A stretch of 64,000 bases of DNA from Flavobacterium plurextorum. GTDB lineage: Bacteria > Bacteroidota > Bacteroidia > Flavobacteriales > Flavobacteriaceae. Both the position numbers and the translations under genes were made by a program. This document shows, in pieces, positions 17,344 to 25,757 of the stretch (positions are counted from its first letter, which is position 1; the number at the start of each line of letters is the position of its first letter). The notes under the pieces are model-generated. The model did no database searches. It was not told the origin of the DNA and was given only the letters and a program-made list of their open reading frames with translations. The stretch lies in assembly GCF_002217395.1 (NCBI RefSeq), contig NZ_MUHD01000032.1, forward strand, positions 1 to 64,000, read 5' to 3'.

Positions 17344-17719
17344 ACAAATCCTTTTAATCTGGGCGATTATTTGCTCGGGAATCATTGCGTACTTTTGTTT
17401 GATAGATTCGAGCAAAATACCAGTAGTCAATTTTCCGAGTATAGATAAAATCGTGCACTTTTGTTTTCATTTTGGTTTTACGATTTCGTGGATCTTTTTT
17501 TTCAAAAAGGAACTCAAAGGCAAAGAAGCAGATGATTACAAAGCCTATTTGATTTCGTTTATATTTTCCGTTTTTTTCGGAATTACAATCGAAATTTTGC
17601 AAAGTGTTCTAACAGTTACAAGAGCTTCGGATGTAACAGATATTTTAGCAAATGCATTAGGTGCAGTTGTGGCAGTTTTTTCAGCCATGATTTTCAAGAA
17701 ACAGATTGACAAAATATAA
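17336..17719 (+). CDS. VanZ-like membrane protein
   Basis: A 127-residue integral membrane protein with about four hydrophobic segments and the VanZ-family signature of a charged DK (IDKIVHFCFHFGF) before transmembrane 2 and ASDVTDILANALGA near the end. VanZ-like proteins have been linked to glycopeptide resistance in some organisms, but most, as here, are of unknown role. The GTG start at 17336 overlaps the last 8 nt of gcvH including its stop, which fixes the start and indicates coupling. Terminated by a strong hairpin ten nt downstream. Confidence 0.85.
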   Translation: MPKQILLIWAIICSGIIAYFCLIDSSKIPVVNFPSIDKIVHFCFHFGFTISWIFFFKKELKGKEADDYKAYLISFIFSVFFGITIEILQSVLTVTRASDVTDILANALGAVVAVFSAMIFKKQIDKI

Positions 17720-17728
17720 GAATTTACT

Positions 17729-17750
17729 AACCCACTTCGGTGGGTTTTTT
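17729..17750 (+). terminator. Rho-independent terminator after the VanZ-like gene
   Basis: Stem aacccac / gtgggtt closed by a stable TTCG tetraloop and followed by T residues. Confidence 0.9.
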
Positions 17751-17801
17751 ATTGCTCAAAAATCAAGCTTTATAAAAGAGTATTTTTTGTGAATTTAAGT
17801 G

Positions 17802-17809
17802 TACTTTTG
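17802..17809 (+). promoter_or_regulatory. -7 promoter box (TACTTTTG) of deoC
   Basis: TACTTTTG, 25 nt before the ATG at 17835. An apparent upstream in-frame start at 17799 would place the box inside the coding region, so the later start is preferred. Confidence 0.5.
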
Positions 17810-17834
17810 CGCCATTCTATTTAGCTTTAAAATT

Positions 17835-18578
17835 ATGAATATCAAGCAATACCTAGATTCAACTTATTTAAAAACAGCTTCTCAAGCCGGACTTACGGAA
17901 GAAGAGAATACTATTGTCGTAAAAAAAGCAATTGAAGAAGCAATTCAAGAGAAGTTTAAACTAATTATGATTCGGCCGGATTTTGTAGCTATGGCCAAAG
18001 AAATGATCGTAAAAGCAAATTCAGCTTTGCTTGTTGGTACCGTAATAGATTTTCCTGAAGGGAAATCAAGTTTAGAGGTTAAAATAAAAGAAGCCAATGA
18101 AGCAATTGAAAATGGAGCCGATGATTTAGATTTTGTCTGTAACTACGAAGCTTTTAAAAATGGTGATACTGATTTAGTAAAAAAAGAAGTTTTAATAGGA
18201 ACTCAAATTGGGCTGGCAAACAATAAAACAGTAAAATGGATTATAGAAGTTGCAGCTTTAAATGAAAAAGAAATTATTCAGCTTTCTTCACTTATAAAAA
18301 ATGTAGTTGTATCCAATTTTAATGAAGAAGATTATGCATCAGTTTTTGTAAAATCTTCGACAGGGTTTTATAAAACGGAAAACGATCTGCCAAACGGCGC
18401 AACAGTTCCTACCGTAATTATAATGTTAGAAAACGCATCTCCATTGTCTGTAAAAGCTGCAGGCGGCGTTCGTTCTTATGAAGAAGCATTAGAAATGATT
18501 CGTTTAGGAGTTAAACGCATCGGAACTTCAGCAGCAAAAGTAATTGCAGACGGAGAAAGCACTACAAATCAGTATTAA
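17835..18578 (+). CDS. deoC: Deoxyribose-phosphate aldolase
   Basis: A 247-residue class I aldolase that cleaves 2-deoxyribose 5-phosphate to acetaldehyde and glyceraldehyde 3-phosphate in deoxynucleoside catabolism. The TIM-barrel shows the acidic site DDLDFVCNYEAFKNG, the Schiff-base lysine in VFVKSSTGF and the second catalytic lysine in VKAAGGVRSYEEAL. The ATG at 17835 (MNIKQYLDSTYLK) is chosen over a start 12 codons upstream that overlaps the promoter. The next gene begins 18 nt after the stop, and the pair also occurs together in F. johnsoniae. Confidence 0.95.
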   Translation: MNIKQYLDSTYLKTASQAGLTEEENTIVVKKAIEEAIQEKFKLIMIRPDFVAMAKEMIVKANSALLVGTVIDFPEGKSSLEVKIKEANEAIENGADDLDFVCNYEAFKNGDTDLVKKEVLIGTQIGLANNKTVKWIIEVAALNEKEIIQLSSLIKNVVVSNFNEEDYASVFVKSSTGFYKTENDLPNGATVPTVIIMLENASPLSVKAAGGVRSYEEALEMIRLGVKRIGTSAAKVIADGESTTNQY

Positions 18579-18596
18579 TTATAAGCCTAAATTTAC

Positions 18597-20711
18597 GTGA
18601 ACAAGATTTTTTCACTTGTTGTTATCTTTTTATATCCTTATTTTCTCTTCTCTCAAGAAACAAAAATAAAAACAGGTTTTTCCACAGAACAATTTCCAGT
18701 TTTTCCAAATTGTGAAAATCTTCAGTCTAAGAATCTTGAAAACTGCTTCTATAAAGAAGTACAGGATTTTGTATTTCATAATTTTAAAGTTCCTGAAAAT
18801 CTTCAACAAAATAATTATAAAGGAGAAGTTAAAGTGCTTTTTGAAGTTGATGCTAATGGCAATTTTAAAGTAATTTATGTAAATGCGGCAAACGACTTAT
18901 TGTCTGATGAAGTTAAGCGCGTTTTTGGTAAATTTCCTAAAATAAAACCTTCTACTTATAGTGGGAATCCAACTTATTCTAAATATACGATCTCTATTGA
19001 TATACCTTTAAAAAGCGCAGATCAAATAGCTCAAGAAGCTTTGGCTGCAGCCGAGATTTTAAGGCCGGTTGAAAAACCCATGACAGAATTAGATAGTATT
19101 GTCTATAAAAAGTACAATATGCCTGAGTTTGAAAGTCATTTGAATGTGCCTTTTTCACACAGTTATTACGCGCAGTTTGATGGTGCTTTGAATCAAGTTG
19201 GGACTAATAATCATACAGCTTCAAAACCTTATACGTATACCGAAGTATCTAAATATTATAATCTGAAAGCAGTAAATCAATCCCTTCAAAAAAACGTTTC
19301 AACGTGGTTAGGAAGAAAGTTTTGGAACGAAAATATGGTTCAAATTCAAGGAGAAGATTATTGGCTGGCACTAAATCCAATTGTTGATTTGCAGATGGGG
19401 AAAGCCTCAGATATTGATGCTTCATATACTTATGTGAATACTCGTGCACTGAATTTTAGAGGAGGATTGGGAAAGCAAATTAACTTTACTACAACAGTTT
19501 TTGAAAGTCAAGGCCGATTTGCAGGTTATTTTAATGATTATGCCGAATCGATAAAACCATCAGGAGGGAATCCTGCAATCATTCCGGGAGTTGGAATTGC
19601 TAAAAGATTTAAAACCGATGCTTACGATTTTCCTTTAGCAGAAGCTAATATAACTTTTACACCAAGTAAGGTTTTTGATTTTCAGTTAGGTTATGGAAGA
19701 AATTTTATTGGAGATGGATATCGTTCTCTACTTGAAAGTGATGGAGCCAGCCCATATCCGTATTTTAAAATCAATACCACTTTTTGGAAGATAAAATACA
19801 CCAATACTTATATGTGGCTTAAAGATGTTCGTCCAGATGTGACAGTCGAGAAAACGTATGCATCAAAATTTATGGCAAATCATTATTTAAGCTGGAATGT
19901 TTCAAACAAATTAAATTTAGGCTTTTTTGAGTCTGTGGTTTGGACAGATTCTAATAATAGAGGATTTGATGTTAACTTCGTAAATCCAATTATTTTTTAT
20001 CGTACCGTTGAATTTACATCTTCTTCAAGAAGCGGAAATGCACTTTTAGGCATAACTTCAAAGTACAAATGGAATAATCAGATCAATTTATACGGGCAGT
20101 TTTTAATAGATGAATTTTCGGTGTCAGATGTAAAAGCGGCTAATAAAAGCTGGAAGAATAAATTTGGATATCAGATTGGAGCGAAATATTATGATGCATT
20201 TAAAGTAAAAGATTTGCTTTTACAGTTAGAATATAATCATGTTCGACCTTACGTGTACTCACACAGCGCTGTAATTACAAACTACGGACACAATAATCAA
20301 AGTGTTGGACATCAATGGGGAGGTAATTTTGAAGAACTTGTGGCAATTGCACGTTATCATAAAGGACGTATTTTTGCAGATGCAAAAATCACAACCGGTA
20401 CAAGAGGTTTAGATTTTGATACGGCACAAGACAGTTACAATTATGGCGGAAATATTTATAAAAGCTATGATGAAAAAAGACCATATAATACGGGCGTAAA
20501 AGTGGGACAGGGAAATAAAACAAGTGTTTTTATTACCGATATTCAAGGTGGTTATTTAATAAATCCAATTACTAATCTAAAGCTTTTTGGAAATTTTATT
20601 TATAGAAACTTTGATCCAACAAAAGAGACTGCGTCAACTTTTAAGCAAAGTACTACTTGGTTTACGATAGGATTACGCTCTGATATTTTTAATTGGTACT
20701 TCGATTATTAG
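18597..20711 (+). CDS. remB: RemB-like gliding motility protein
   Basis: A 704-residue secreted protein with signal peptide MNKIFSLVVIFLYPYFLFSQ and a GTG start. Residues about 30-140 resemble a TonB C-terminal-type domain (YKGEVKVLFEVDANGNFKVI). The remaining 500 residues look like an outer-membrane beta-barrel and end with Tyr. The call to RemB rests mainly on gene order (sprA, gcvH, vanZ-like, deoC, then this gene), on size and on the domain layout as I recall them for F. johnsoniae, where remB loss affects motility. The biochemical role is not known from the sequence. It is followed by 157 nt carrying the cyoE promoter. Confidence 0.75.
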   Translation: MNKIFSLVVIFLYPYFLFSQETKIKTGFSTEQFPVFPNCENLQSKNLENCFYKEVQDFVFHNFKVPENLQQNNYKGEVKVLFEVDANGNFKVIYVNAANDLLSDEVKRVFGKFPKIKPSTYSGNPTYSKYTISIDIPLKSADQIAQEALAAAEILRPVEKPMTELDSIVYKKYNMPEFESHLNVPFSHSYYAQFDGALNQVGTNNHTASKPYTYTEVSKYYNLKAVNQSLQKNVSTWLGRKFWNENMVQIQGEDYWLALNPIVDLQMGKASDIDASYTYVNTRALNFRGGLGKQINFTTTVFESQGRFAGYFNDYAESIKPSGGNPAIIPGVGIAKRFKTDAYDFPLAEANITFTPSKVFDFQLGYGRNFIGDGYRSLLESDGASPYPYFKINTTFWKIKYTNTYMWLKDVRPDVTVEKTYASKFMANHYLSWNVSNKLNLGFFESVVWTDSNNRGFDVNFVNPIIFYRTVEFTSSSRSGNALLGITSKYKWNNQINLYGQFLIDEFSVSDVKAANKSWKNKFGYQIGAKYYDAFKVKDLLLQLEYNHVRPYVYSHSAVITNYGHNNQSVGHQWGGNFEELVAIARYHKGRIFADAKITTGTRGLDFDTAQDSYNYGGNIYKSYDEKRPYNTGVKVGQGNKTSVFITDIQGGYLINPITNLKLFGNFIYRNFDPTKETASTFKQSTTWFTIGLRSDIFNWYFDY

Positions 20712-20827
20712 AATTTTTAATAAGATTTTTCGAAGTAATTGTGTTAAAGAATTGAAACTTCTCGATTTGGGACAGTTTTATTGAAAAAAATCTAAATTTA
20801 TAGTTCCAAATTCTACAATCAAATTTG

Positions 20828-20835
20828 TACATTTG
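20828..20835 (+). promoter_or_regulatory. -7 promoter box (TACATTTG) of the cytochrome oxidase cluster
   Basis: TACATTTG, 33 nt ahead of the TTG start at 20869. Its last three bases form an in-frame TTG that could be mistaken for a start. Confidence 0.5.
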
Positions 20836-20868
20836 CACCACTCAAAAAAAAATACAAACACTACGGTA

Positions 20869-21771
20869 TTGAACGCTTCAAAAAAAACATTTTCAATAAA
20901 AGCAATATTTCAGGATTTCAAAGAGATTACTAAAGCAGGTTTGGCTATTAGTGTTTTGTTCTCTTCAATTGCTGGATATTTATTAGGTGTAAATGATGAG
21001 CACCCTTTTGAATGGAGTGTTTTGGCGGTTTTGGCAATTGGTGGTTATTGTATGGTTGGAGCATCAAATGCTTTTAATCAAGTAATCGAAAAAGATATCG
21101 ATTCTTTAATGGATCGTACAAAAAATCGTCCAGTTTCTTCAGGACGTATGTCGCCAACAACAGCGTTGGTTGTTGCCAGTTTACTTACTATAATTGGTAT
21201 TTCATTGCTTTATACAATAAATGCTAAGTCGGCAATGTTTGCTGCAATTTCAATATTTCTATACACAAGTATTTATACACCATTAAAAACAGTAACTTCA
21301 CTGTCTGTATTTGTAGGTGCATTTCCTGGAGCAATTCCTTTTATGTTAGGCTGGGTTGCTGCGACAGGAGAATTTGGTATAGAAGCAGGTACATTGTTTT
21401 TAATTCAGTTTTTCTGGCAGTTTCCTCATTTTTGGGCAATTGGCTGGTTTTTATATGAAGATTACGAAAAAGCAGGAATCTTTATGCTTCCAACCGGAAA
21501 AAAGGATAAAGGAACAGCTCTACAGGTTATTTTGTATACAGTTTGGCTTATTATTGCTTCATTATTACCAGTTTTAGGATATACAGGGCAATTGTTTATT
21601 TCGCCAATTGCTGCAGTTCTAGTGTTTTTATTAGGCTTATGGATGTTATTCTTTGCTGTTCGTTTGTATCAGCTTCGAACTGCAAAAGCGGCAAGAACAT
21701 TAATGTTAGTTAGTGTGTCTTATATTTCGCTGTTGCAGATAGTATATATAGTAGATAAATTTTTAAGATAG
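20869..21771 (+). CDS. cyoE: Protoheme IX farnesyltransferase (heme O synthase)
   Basis: A 300-residue UbiA-family prenyltransferase that adds a farnesyl group to heme B to give heme O for the terminal oxidase. About nine membrane segments are visible. The catalytic Asp-rich loop is NQVIEKDIDSLMDRTKNRP, and a second conserved loop is YEDYEKAGIFMLP. A TTG start at 20869 (MNASKKTFSIK) is chosen because an upstream in-frame TTG at 20833 lies within the -7 box. It heads a run of oxidase genes with 6- to 42-nt gaps, consistent with assembly of a heme-copper oxidase whose subunits I and II are encoded elsewhere. Confidence 0.93.
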   Translation: MNASKKTFSIKAIFQDFKEITKAGLAISVLFSSIAGYLLGVNDEHPFEWSVLAVLAIGGYCMVGASNAFNQVIEKDIDSLMDRTKNRPVSSGRMSPTTALVVASLLTIIGISLLYTINAKSAMFAAISIFLYTSIYTPLKTVTSLSVFVGAFPGAIPFMLGWVAATGEFGIEAGTLFLIQFFWQFPHFWAIGWFLYEDYEKAGIFMLPTGKKDKGTALQVILYTVWLIIASLLPVLGYTGQLFISPIAAVLVFLLGLWMLFFAVRLYQLRTAKAARTLMLVSVSYISLLQIVYIVDKFLR

Positions 21772-21777
21772 TTATTT

Positions 21778-22365
21778 ATGGAAATGACAATGACAAAAGG
21801 AGAAGAGCAAGTAAGAAAAGCAAAATCAGCTAAGTTGATTTTGTTGTTCGCAATGGTTAGTATGACCATGATGTTTGCAGGACTTACAAGTGCATTTGTA
21901 GTGAGTAAGTCAAGAGCTGACTGGTTGAAGAATTTTGAATTGCCAACAGCTTTTTATTATAGTACAGTAGTTATTATTGGTTGTAGTGTTACTTTTTATT
22001 TGGCTAAAAAAGCCATTCAAAAAGGAAATAGAAGCGCAACTACTGCTTTTTTATTAGGAACATTAGCTTTAGGAATCTTGTTTGTTGTGCTGCAGTTTGC
22101 TGGTTTTGGACAAATCGTTCAAAACGGGTATTATTTTACTGGAGAAGGTAGCTCAATTACTACAACTTTTTTGTATGTAGTAACCGTTACACACTTATTA
22201 CACTTGGCAGGAGGGCTAATTTCACTTTTAATTATAATTTATAATCATTTTAAACAAAAATACAATTCGACTCAAACTCTTGGAATAGAACTAGGTGCGA
22301 TGTATTGGCACTTTTTGGATTTATTATGGTTGTATTTATTTTTATTTTTATATTTCTTTAAATAA
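21778..22365 (+). CDS. Cytochrome c oxidase subunit III (first copy)
   Basis: A 195-residue membrane protein of the heme-copper oxidase subunit III family with five predicted membrane helices. Typical positions are VTVTHLLHLAGGLISLL and the C-terminal MYWHFLDLLWLYLFLFLYF, which matches the conserved YWHFVD(L/V)VW motif of subunit III. It starts 6 nt after cyoE, so it is in the same operon. It lacks the first two helices found in seven-helix versions. It probably pairs with or substitutes for the second subunit III gene that follows. Confidence 0.9.
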   Translation: MEMTMTKGEEQVRKAKSAKLILLFAMVSMTMMFAGLTSAFVVSKSRADWLKNFELPTAFYYSTVVIIGCSVTFYLAKKAIQKGNRSATTAFLLGTLALGILFVVLQFAGFGQIVQNGYYFTGEGSSITTTFLYVVTVTHLLHLAGGLISLLIIIYNHFKQKYNSTQTLGIELGAMYWHFLDLLWLYLFLFLYFFK

Positions 22366-22375
22366 GAAAAAAACG

Positions 22376-22383
22376 TAAATTTG
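22376..22383 (+). promoter_or_regulatory. -7 promoter box (TAAATTTG) before the second subunit III gene
   Basis: TAAATTTG lies in the 42-nt gap, 24 nt before the ATG at 22408. It may give the downstream oxidase genes an internal promoter. Confidence 0.45.
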
Positions 22384-22407
22384 GGAACTTTTTAACGAAT
22401 ATCTTTT

Positions 22408-23394
22408 ATGGGAGCGACAGTTACTACTGCAAACAACGACGAAAAAACTTGGGGAGGCGGTCATGAGATTCAGCCACTAGGAGCAAGTTATGGTAAAATG
22501 ATGATGTGGTTTTTTATCGTATCAGATGCCTTGACATTTTCTGGATTTTTAGGAGCCTATGGTTTTTCTAGATTTAAATTTATTGAAACTTGGCCATTGG
22601 CTGATGATGTGTTTACTCACTTTCCTTTTATGCATGGTGTTTCGGCTCCAATGTATTATGTAGCCTTAATGACTTTTATTTTGATTTTTTCATCTGTAAC
22701 AATGGTTTTGGCTGTTGATGCAGGTCATCAATTAAAGAAAACAAAAGTTGCAATTTACATGTTCTTAACAATTATTGGAGGTTTAATCTTCGTGGGCTCA
22801 CAAGCTTGGGAGTGGAAAAACTTCATTAAAGGTGAGTACGGTGCAGTTGAAACAGTAGGTGGAAGTTTGTTACAGTTTGTTGATAAAGATGGTAAAAGAG
22901 TTGCTCTTGCAGATTTTGCTGTAAAACTACCAGAACAAAGAGAAGCTTTGACAAGAAATAAAACAACTTGGTTTATGGAAGATGCTCATGCATTGCCATC
23001 TTACACAGTTGCCGAAGTTCAAGCAGGATTTAAAGCACATCCTGAATTATTGATCAGAACAGAAAAGCTTACTGAGAAAAAGAAGAAAACTGTTCTAGAT
23101 AGAGCAGAATCTGAAGCTCATTTAGCAAATGCAAAATATGTAGTAGAAGGTGCAAACTTGATTAGAAACGAGTACGGAAACAAATTGTTTGCTGATTTCT
23201 TCTTCTTTATTACAGGTTTTCACGGATTCCACGTATTTTCTGGAGTAATTATTAATATCATTATTTTCTTTAATGTATTATTAGGAACTTACGAGAAAAG
23301 AAGAAGCTACGAAATGGTAGAGAAAGTTGGTTTATACTGGCACTTTGTAGATTTAGTTTGGGTATTCGTATTTACAGTTTTCTACTTAGTTTAA
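22408..23394 (+). CDS. Cytochrome c oxidase subunit III (second, extended copy)
   Basis: A 328-residue subunit III with helices at about 31-52, 80-103, 115-134, 262-290 and 308-328, and the C-terminal GLYWHFVDLVWVFVF motif. Between the third and fourth visible helices lies a hydrophilic insertion of about 115 residues (141-260), containing charged stretches such as RTEKLTEKKKKTV. The insertion is not part of classical subunit III and should face one side of the membrane. The neighbouring shorter subunit III and subunit IV genes indicate a single oxidase module. Confidence 0.9.
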   Translation: MGATVTTANNDEKTWGGGHEIQPLGASYGKMMMWFFIVSDALTFSGFLGAYGFSRFKFIETWPLADDVFTHFPFMHGVSAPMYYVALMTFILIFSSVTMVLAVDAGHQLKKTKVAIYMFLTIIGGLIFVGSQAWEWKNFIKGEYGAVETVGGSLLQFVDKDGKRVALADFAVKLPEQREALTRNKTTWFMEDAHALPSYTVAEVQAGFKAHPELLIRTEKLTEKKKKTVLDRAESEAHLANAKYVVEGANLIRNEYGNKLFADFFFFITGFHGFHVFSGVIINIIIFFNVLLGTYEKRRSYEMVEKVGLYWHFVDLVWVFVFTVFYLV

Positions 23395-23412
23395 TTTTAG
23401 ATTTTAATTATT

Positions 23413-23763
23413 ATGTCACACGAGCACGTATCAAATACAAAGAGAATCTGGTTTGTTTTCGCATTACTATCAGTAGTAACTACAGTAGAAGTTATTCTAG
23501 GTATTTTAAAACCAGAATCATTAGAACTTACTCATTTTGTTGGTTTGAATTTATTAAACTGGATATTTTATATCTTAACTATTTTCAAAGCATATTATAT
23601 AGTATGGGCATTTATGCACATGGAAGGTGAAAAAAGCAACCTTAGATGGTCTGTTGTGTCGCCGGTTATATTCCTAGTTTTATATTTATTGTTTATTCTA
23701 TTAACAGAAGGACATTATATTTATGGGGTTTTTAAAGATTCTACTATTAAATGGAATTTTTAA
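23413..23763 (+). CDS. Cytochrome c oxidase subunit IV family protein
   Basis: A 116-residue membrane protein with three hydrophobic helices (VFALLSVVTTVEVILGIL; LLNWIFYILTIFKAYYIVWA; WSVVSPVIFLVLYLLFILL). It carries the short loop FMHMEGEKSNLRW seen in prokaryotic COX4-type subunits. It starts 19 nt after the extended subunit III gene and closes the structural part of the oxidase cluster. A terminator follows at once. Its role as a small accessory subunit is inferred from family and position. Confidence 0.88.
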   Translation: MSHEHVSNTKRIWFVFALLSVVTTVEVILGILKPESLELTHFVGLNLLNWIFYILTIFKAYYIVWAFMHMEGEKSNLRWSVVSPVIFLVLYLLFILLTEGHYIYGVFKDSTIKWNF

Positions 23764-23783
23764 CATGATATTAATTCGAAAAG

Positions 23784-23810
23784 AAGCTCCGTTTTGCGGA
23801 GCTTTTTTTA
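23784..23810 (+). terminator. Rho-independent terminator after subunit IV
   Basis: Stem aagctccg / cggagctt with a 5-nt loop and a T-run. The end of the T-run merges with the next gene's -7 box. Confidence 0.88.
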
Positions 23811-23816
23811 TTTTTG
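23809..23816 (+). promoter_or_regulatory. -7 promoter box (TATTTTTG) of the SCO-like gene
   Basis: TATTTTTG directly abuts the T-run of the preceding terminator and ends 25 nt before the ATG at 23842. An upstream in-frame start at 23794 lies inside the hairpin and is rejected. Confidence 0.5.
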
Positions 23817-23841
23817 TACCTCAATAACTTCTGTTAATACA

Positions 23842-24498
23842 ATGAAAAAAAATATAGTTCTTTTTGTACTTTTTGTTTTGCCGATTGTAGCCTATTTGTT
23901 TTTTGCTTCAGGCGTAAATAGTTTTACAACACTTCCGGTAATTACACCAAAGATTGCTGATTTTGGAGATTGGAAATCTTTAGACGGCAAAAAAGTTTCT
24001 CTCGATAAAAAAATTACAGTTTTAGGATTTTCGGGTTCTGATATTTTAAGTAACAGAGGAAATTATTTTAATCTCAACGAAAAAATATACAAACGTTATT
24101 ATGGCTTTGAAGATCTTCAATTCGTAGTAGTCTGTCCAGAAGGTACAGAAGAAGAAGCTCAAAAAGTACTTGACGCACTTAAGCCTTTTACAGATGTTAA
24201 AGGGTGGAATTTTATTTTTGCTCCACCTGCTGAAATTGAAACTTTTTACAATCAGTTGCATTTAAAAGGAAAACTAGATAAAAACCTTGGAACTCCAAAT
24301 GTTTACATTATAGATAAAGAGAGAAATCTAAGAGGACGTAAAGGCGGTGACAAAGATAAAAAGGACGAGTACAAGGAAGGCTATAATACTTTTCATCCAT
24401 CAGAATTGAGTAATGAAATGTTGGATGATTTTAAAATTATTTTGTACGAATACCGTGCAGCATTAAAAAAGAATCATAACGCTACTAAACAACTTTAA
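23842..24498 (+). CDS. Membrane-anchored thioredoxin-like protein next to SCO, lacking the copper motif
   Basis: A 218-residue protein with one N-terminal membrane anchor (IVLFVLFVLPIVAYLFF) and an extracytoplasmic domain. The pattern of strands and helices (KITVLGFSGSDIL; FEDLQFVVVCPEG; NVYIIDKERNLRGRKGG) resembles the thioredoxin/SCO fold. The CxxxC pair is absent, and only one Cys is visible in the domain. It is encoded 12 nt before a true SCO gene, so a shared role in oxidase maturation is likely. I do not recognise a named family. A catalytic disulfide or copper role is doubtful given the missing Cys. Confidence 0.72.
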   Translation: MKKNIVLFVLFVLPIVAYLFFASGVNSFTTLPVITPKIADFGDWKSLDGKKVSLDKKITVLGFSGSDILSNRGNYFNLNEKIYKRYYGFEDLQFVVVCPEGTEEEAQKVLDALKPFTDVKGWNFIFAPPAEIETFYNQLHLKGKLDKNLGTPNVYIIDKERNLRGRKGGDKDKKDEYKEGYNTFHPSELSNEMLDDFKIILYEYRAALKKNHNATKQL

Positions 24499-24510
24499 AT
24501 TCATTATATA

Positions 24511-25200
24511 ATGTTCAAAAATAAATCATACATAGGAATTTCATTTATTATTCTAATTTTTGGAATTTATGCAGTTCCTAAAATAGTAGAGAGAATTAAG
24601 AATGGTGAAGTTGTAAAAGGAAACCGTTTGGATAATGTTGGGTTGAAAAATTCTAAAGCAGATGGAAAATTATTAACCATTGGCCCAGCACCAAAATTCG
24701 AATTGACTAATCAAGACAATGTTAAAATATCTAACGCTGATTACAAAGGGAAAGTTTATGTATTAGAATTTTTCTTTACAACCTGCCCGTCAATCTGTCC
24801 AAAAATGAATTTAAGCATGTTGGAGATTGAGAAAACATTCTTTGGTAATCCAAACTTCGGAATTGTTTCCATTACTATCGATCCAGCTCATGATACACCA
24901 AAAGTTTTAAAAGATCATGCAAAACTATTGGGAGTGAAATCATCAACTTGGAATTTTTTAACTGGAGATAAAAATACAATTATGGATTTATCTAATAAGG
25001 GATTTAATCTTTATGCAGGAGAAAATGAAAAAGTAAGCGGTGGTTTTGAGCATTCAGGTTTATTTGCTTTAATAGATAAAGACGGAAACATTCGCTGCAG
25101 AAAAGACGAATATGGTAACCCTAGTATTTATTATGACGGGTTAGATAAAAAAGGAGTTAGAGAAATTCAACAAGATATTAAAATATTATTAGAAGAGTAA
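24511..25200 (+). CDS. SCO family copper chaperone
   Basis: A 229-residue SCO1/SenC-type protein with one N-terminal membrane anchor and a periplasmic thioredoxin-like domain. The copper ligands are present: Cys92 and Cys96 in TTCPSICPKMN and His181 in FEHSGLFALIDKDG. SCO proteins deliver copper to, or reduce, the CuA site of cytochrome c oxidase subunit II. The overlap-free 2-nt spacing to the following DUF420 gene and the upstream oxidase genes fit that role. Confidence 0.92.
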   Translation: MFKNKSYIGISFIILIFGIYAVPKIVERIKNGEVVKGNRLDNVGLKNSKADGKLLTIGPAPKFELTNQDNVKISNADYKGKVYVLEFFFTTCPSICPKMNLSMLEIEKTFFGNPNFGIVSITIDPAHDTPKVLKDHAKLLGVKSSTWNFLTGDKNTIMDLSNKGFNLYAGENEKVSGGFEHSGLFALIDKDGNIRCRKDEYGNPSIYYDGLDKKGVREIQQDIKILLEE

Positions 25201-25202
25201 AA

Positions 25203-25745
25203 ATGGAAGATCAGTCTTTAGAAAAAAAGTTTAGCAAATTTATTATTGCCGTTTCGATTGTGATACCAGTGGTTGTTGCGATTTTGTTCGGAATCAAATT
25301 GAAAGATTTTGGAATTAATGTAGAGCCGCTTTCTTTTTTGCCTCCTATATATGCTACCACAAATGGTATTACAGCAATTGTTTTAGTTTGGGCAGTAATT
25401 GCCGTTAAAAACGGAAAACGAAAGCTGCACGAAAGATTAATGACTCTTGCGATTGGATTGTCAGTTGCTTTTTTAGTGATGTATGTGGCGTATCATATGA
25501 CGGCAGATTCCACTAAGTTTGGAGGGGAAGGGATTGTACGTTATGTATACTTCTTTATTTTGTTAACTCATATTTTATTGTCAATCGCAATAATTCCATT
25601 GGTATTAATTACTTATGTAAGAGCACTTGCAAAACGATTTGATAAACACAAAAAAATAGCTAAAATTACTTTTCCGCTTTGGTTGTATGTTGCGGTTACA
25701 GGTGTTGTAGTTTACTTAATGATTTCTCCTTACTATGCTAATTAA
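25203..25745 (+). CDS. DUF420 family membrane protein
   Basis: A 180-residue protein with four to five membrane helices and the conserved histidines of DUF420 in MYVAYHMTAD and LLTHILLSI, plus RLMTLAIGLS. The family is repeatedly found beside SCO and cytochrome oxidase genes and is thought to act in oxidase assembly, though its reaction is unknown. It begins 2 nt after the SCO stop. Confidence 0.85.
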   Translation: MEDQSLEKKFSKFIIAVSIVIPVVVAILFGIKLKDFGINVEPLSFLPPIYATTNGITAIVLVWAVIAVKNGKRKLHERLMTLAIGLSVAFLVMYVAYHMTADSTKFGGEGIVRYVYFFILLTHILLSIAIIPLVLITYVRALAKRFDKHKKIAKITFPLWLYVAVTGVVVYLMISPYYAN

Positions 25746-25757
25746 AAACAAAAATAA

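Noticed and set aside
17799..17834. Upstream in-frame start of deoC
   Set aside because: It overlaps the TACTTTTG promoter box and adds residues not seen in the family.
20833..20868. Upstream TTG start of cyoE
   Set aside because: The codon is the end of the -7 box, and the family N-terminus begins at 20869.
23358..23630. Plus-strand frame overlapping subunits III and IV
   Set aside because: It is a frame shadow of two well-supported oxidase genes with biased composition.
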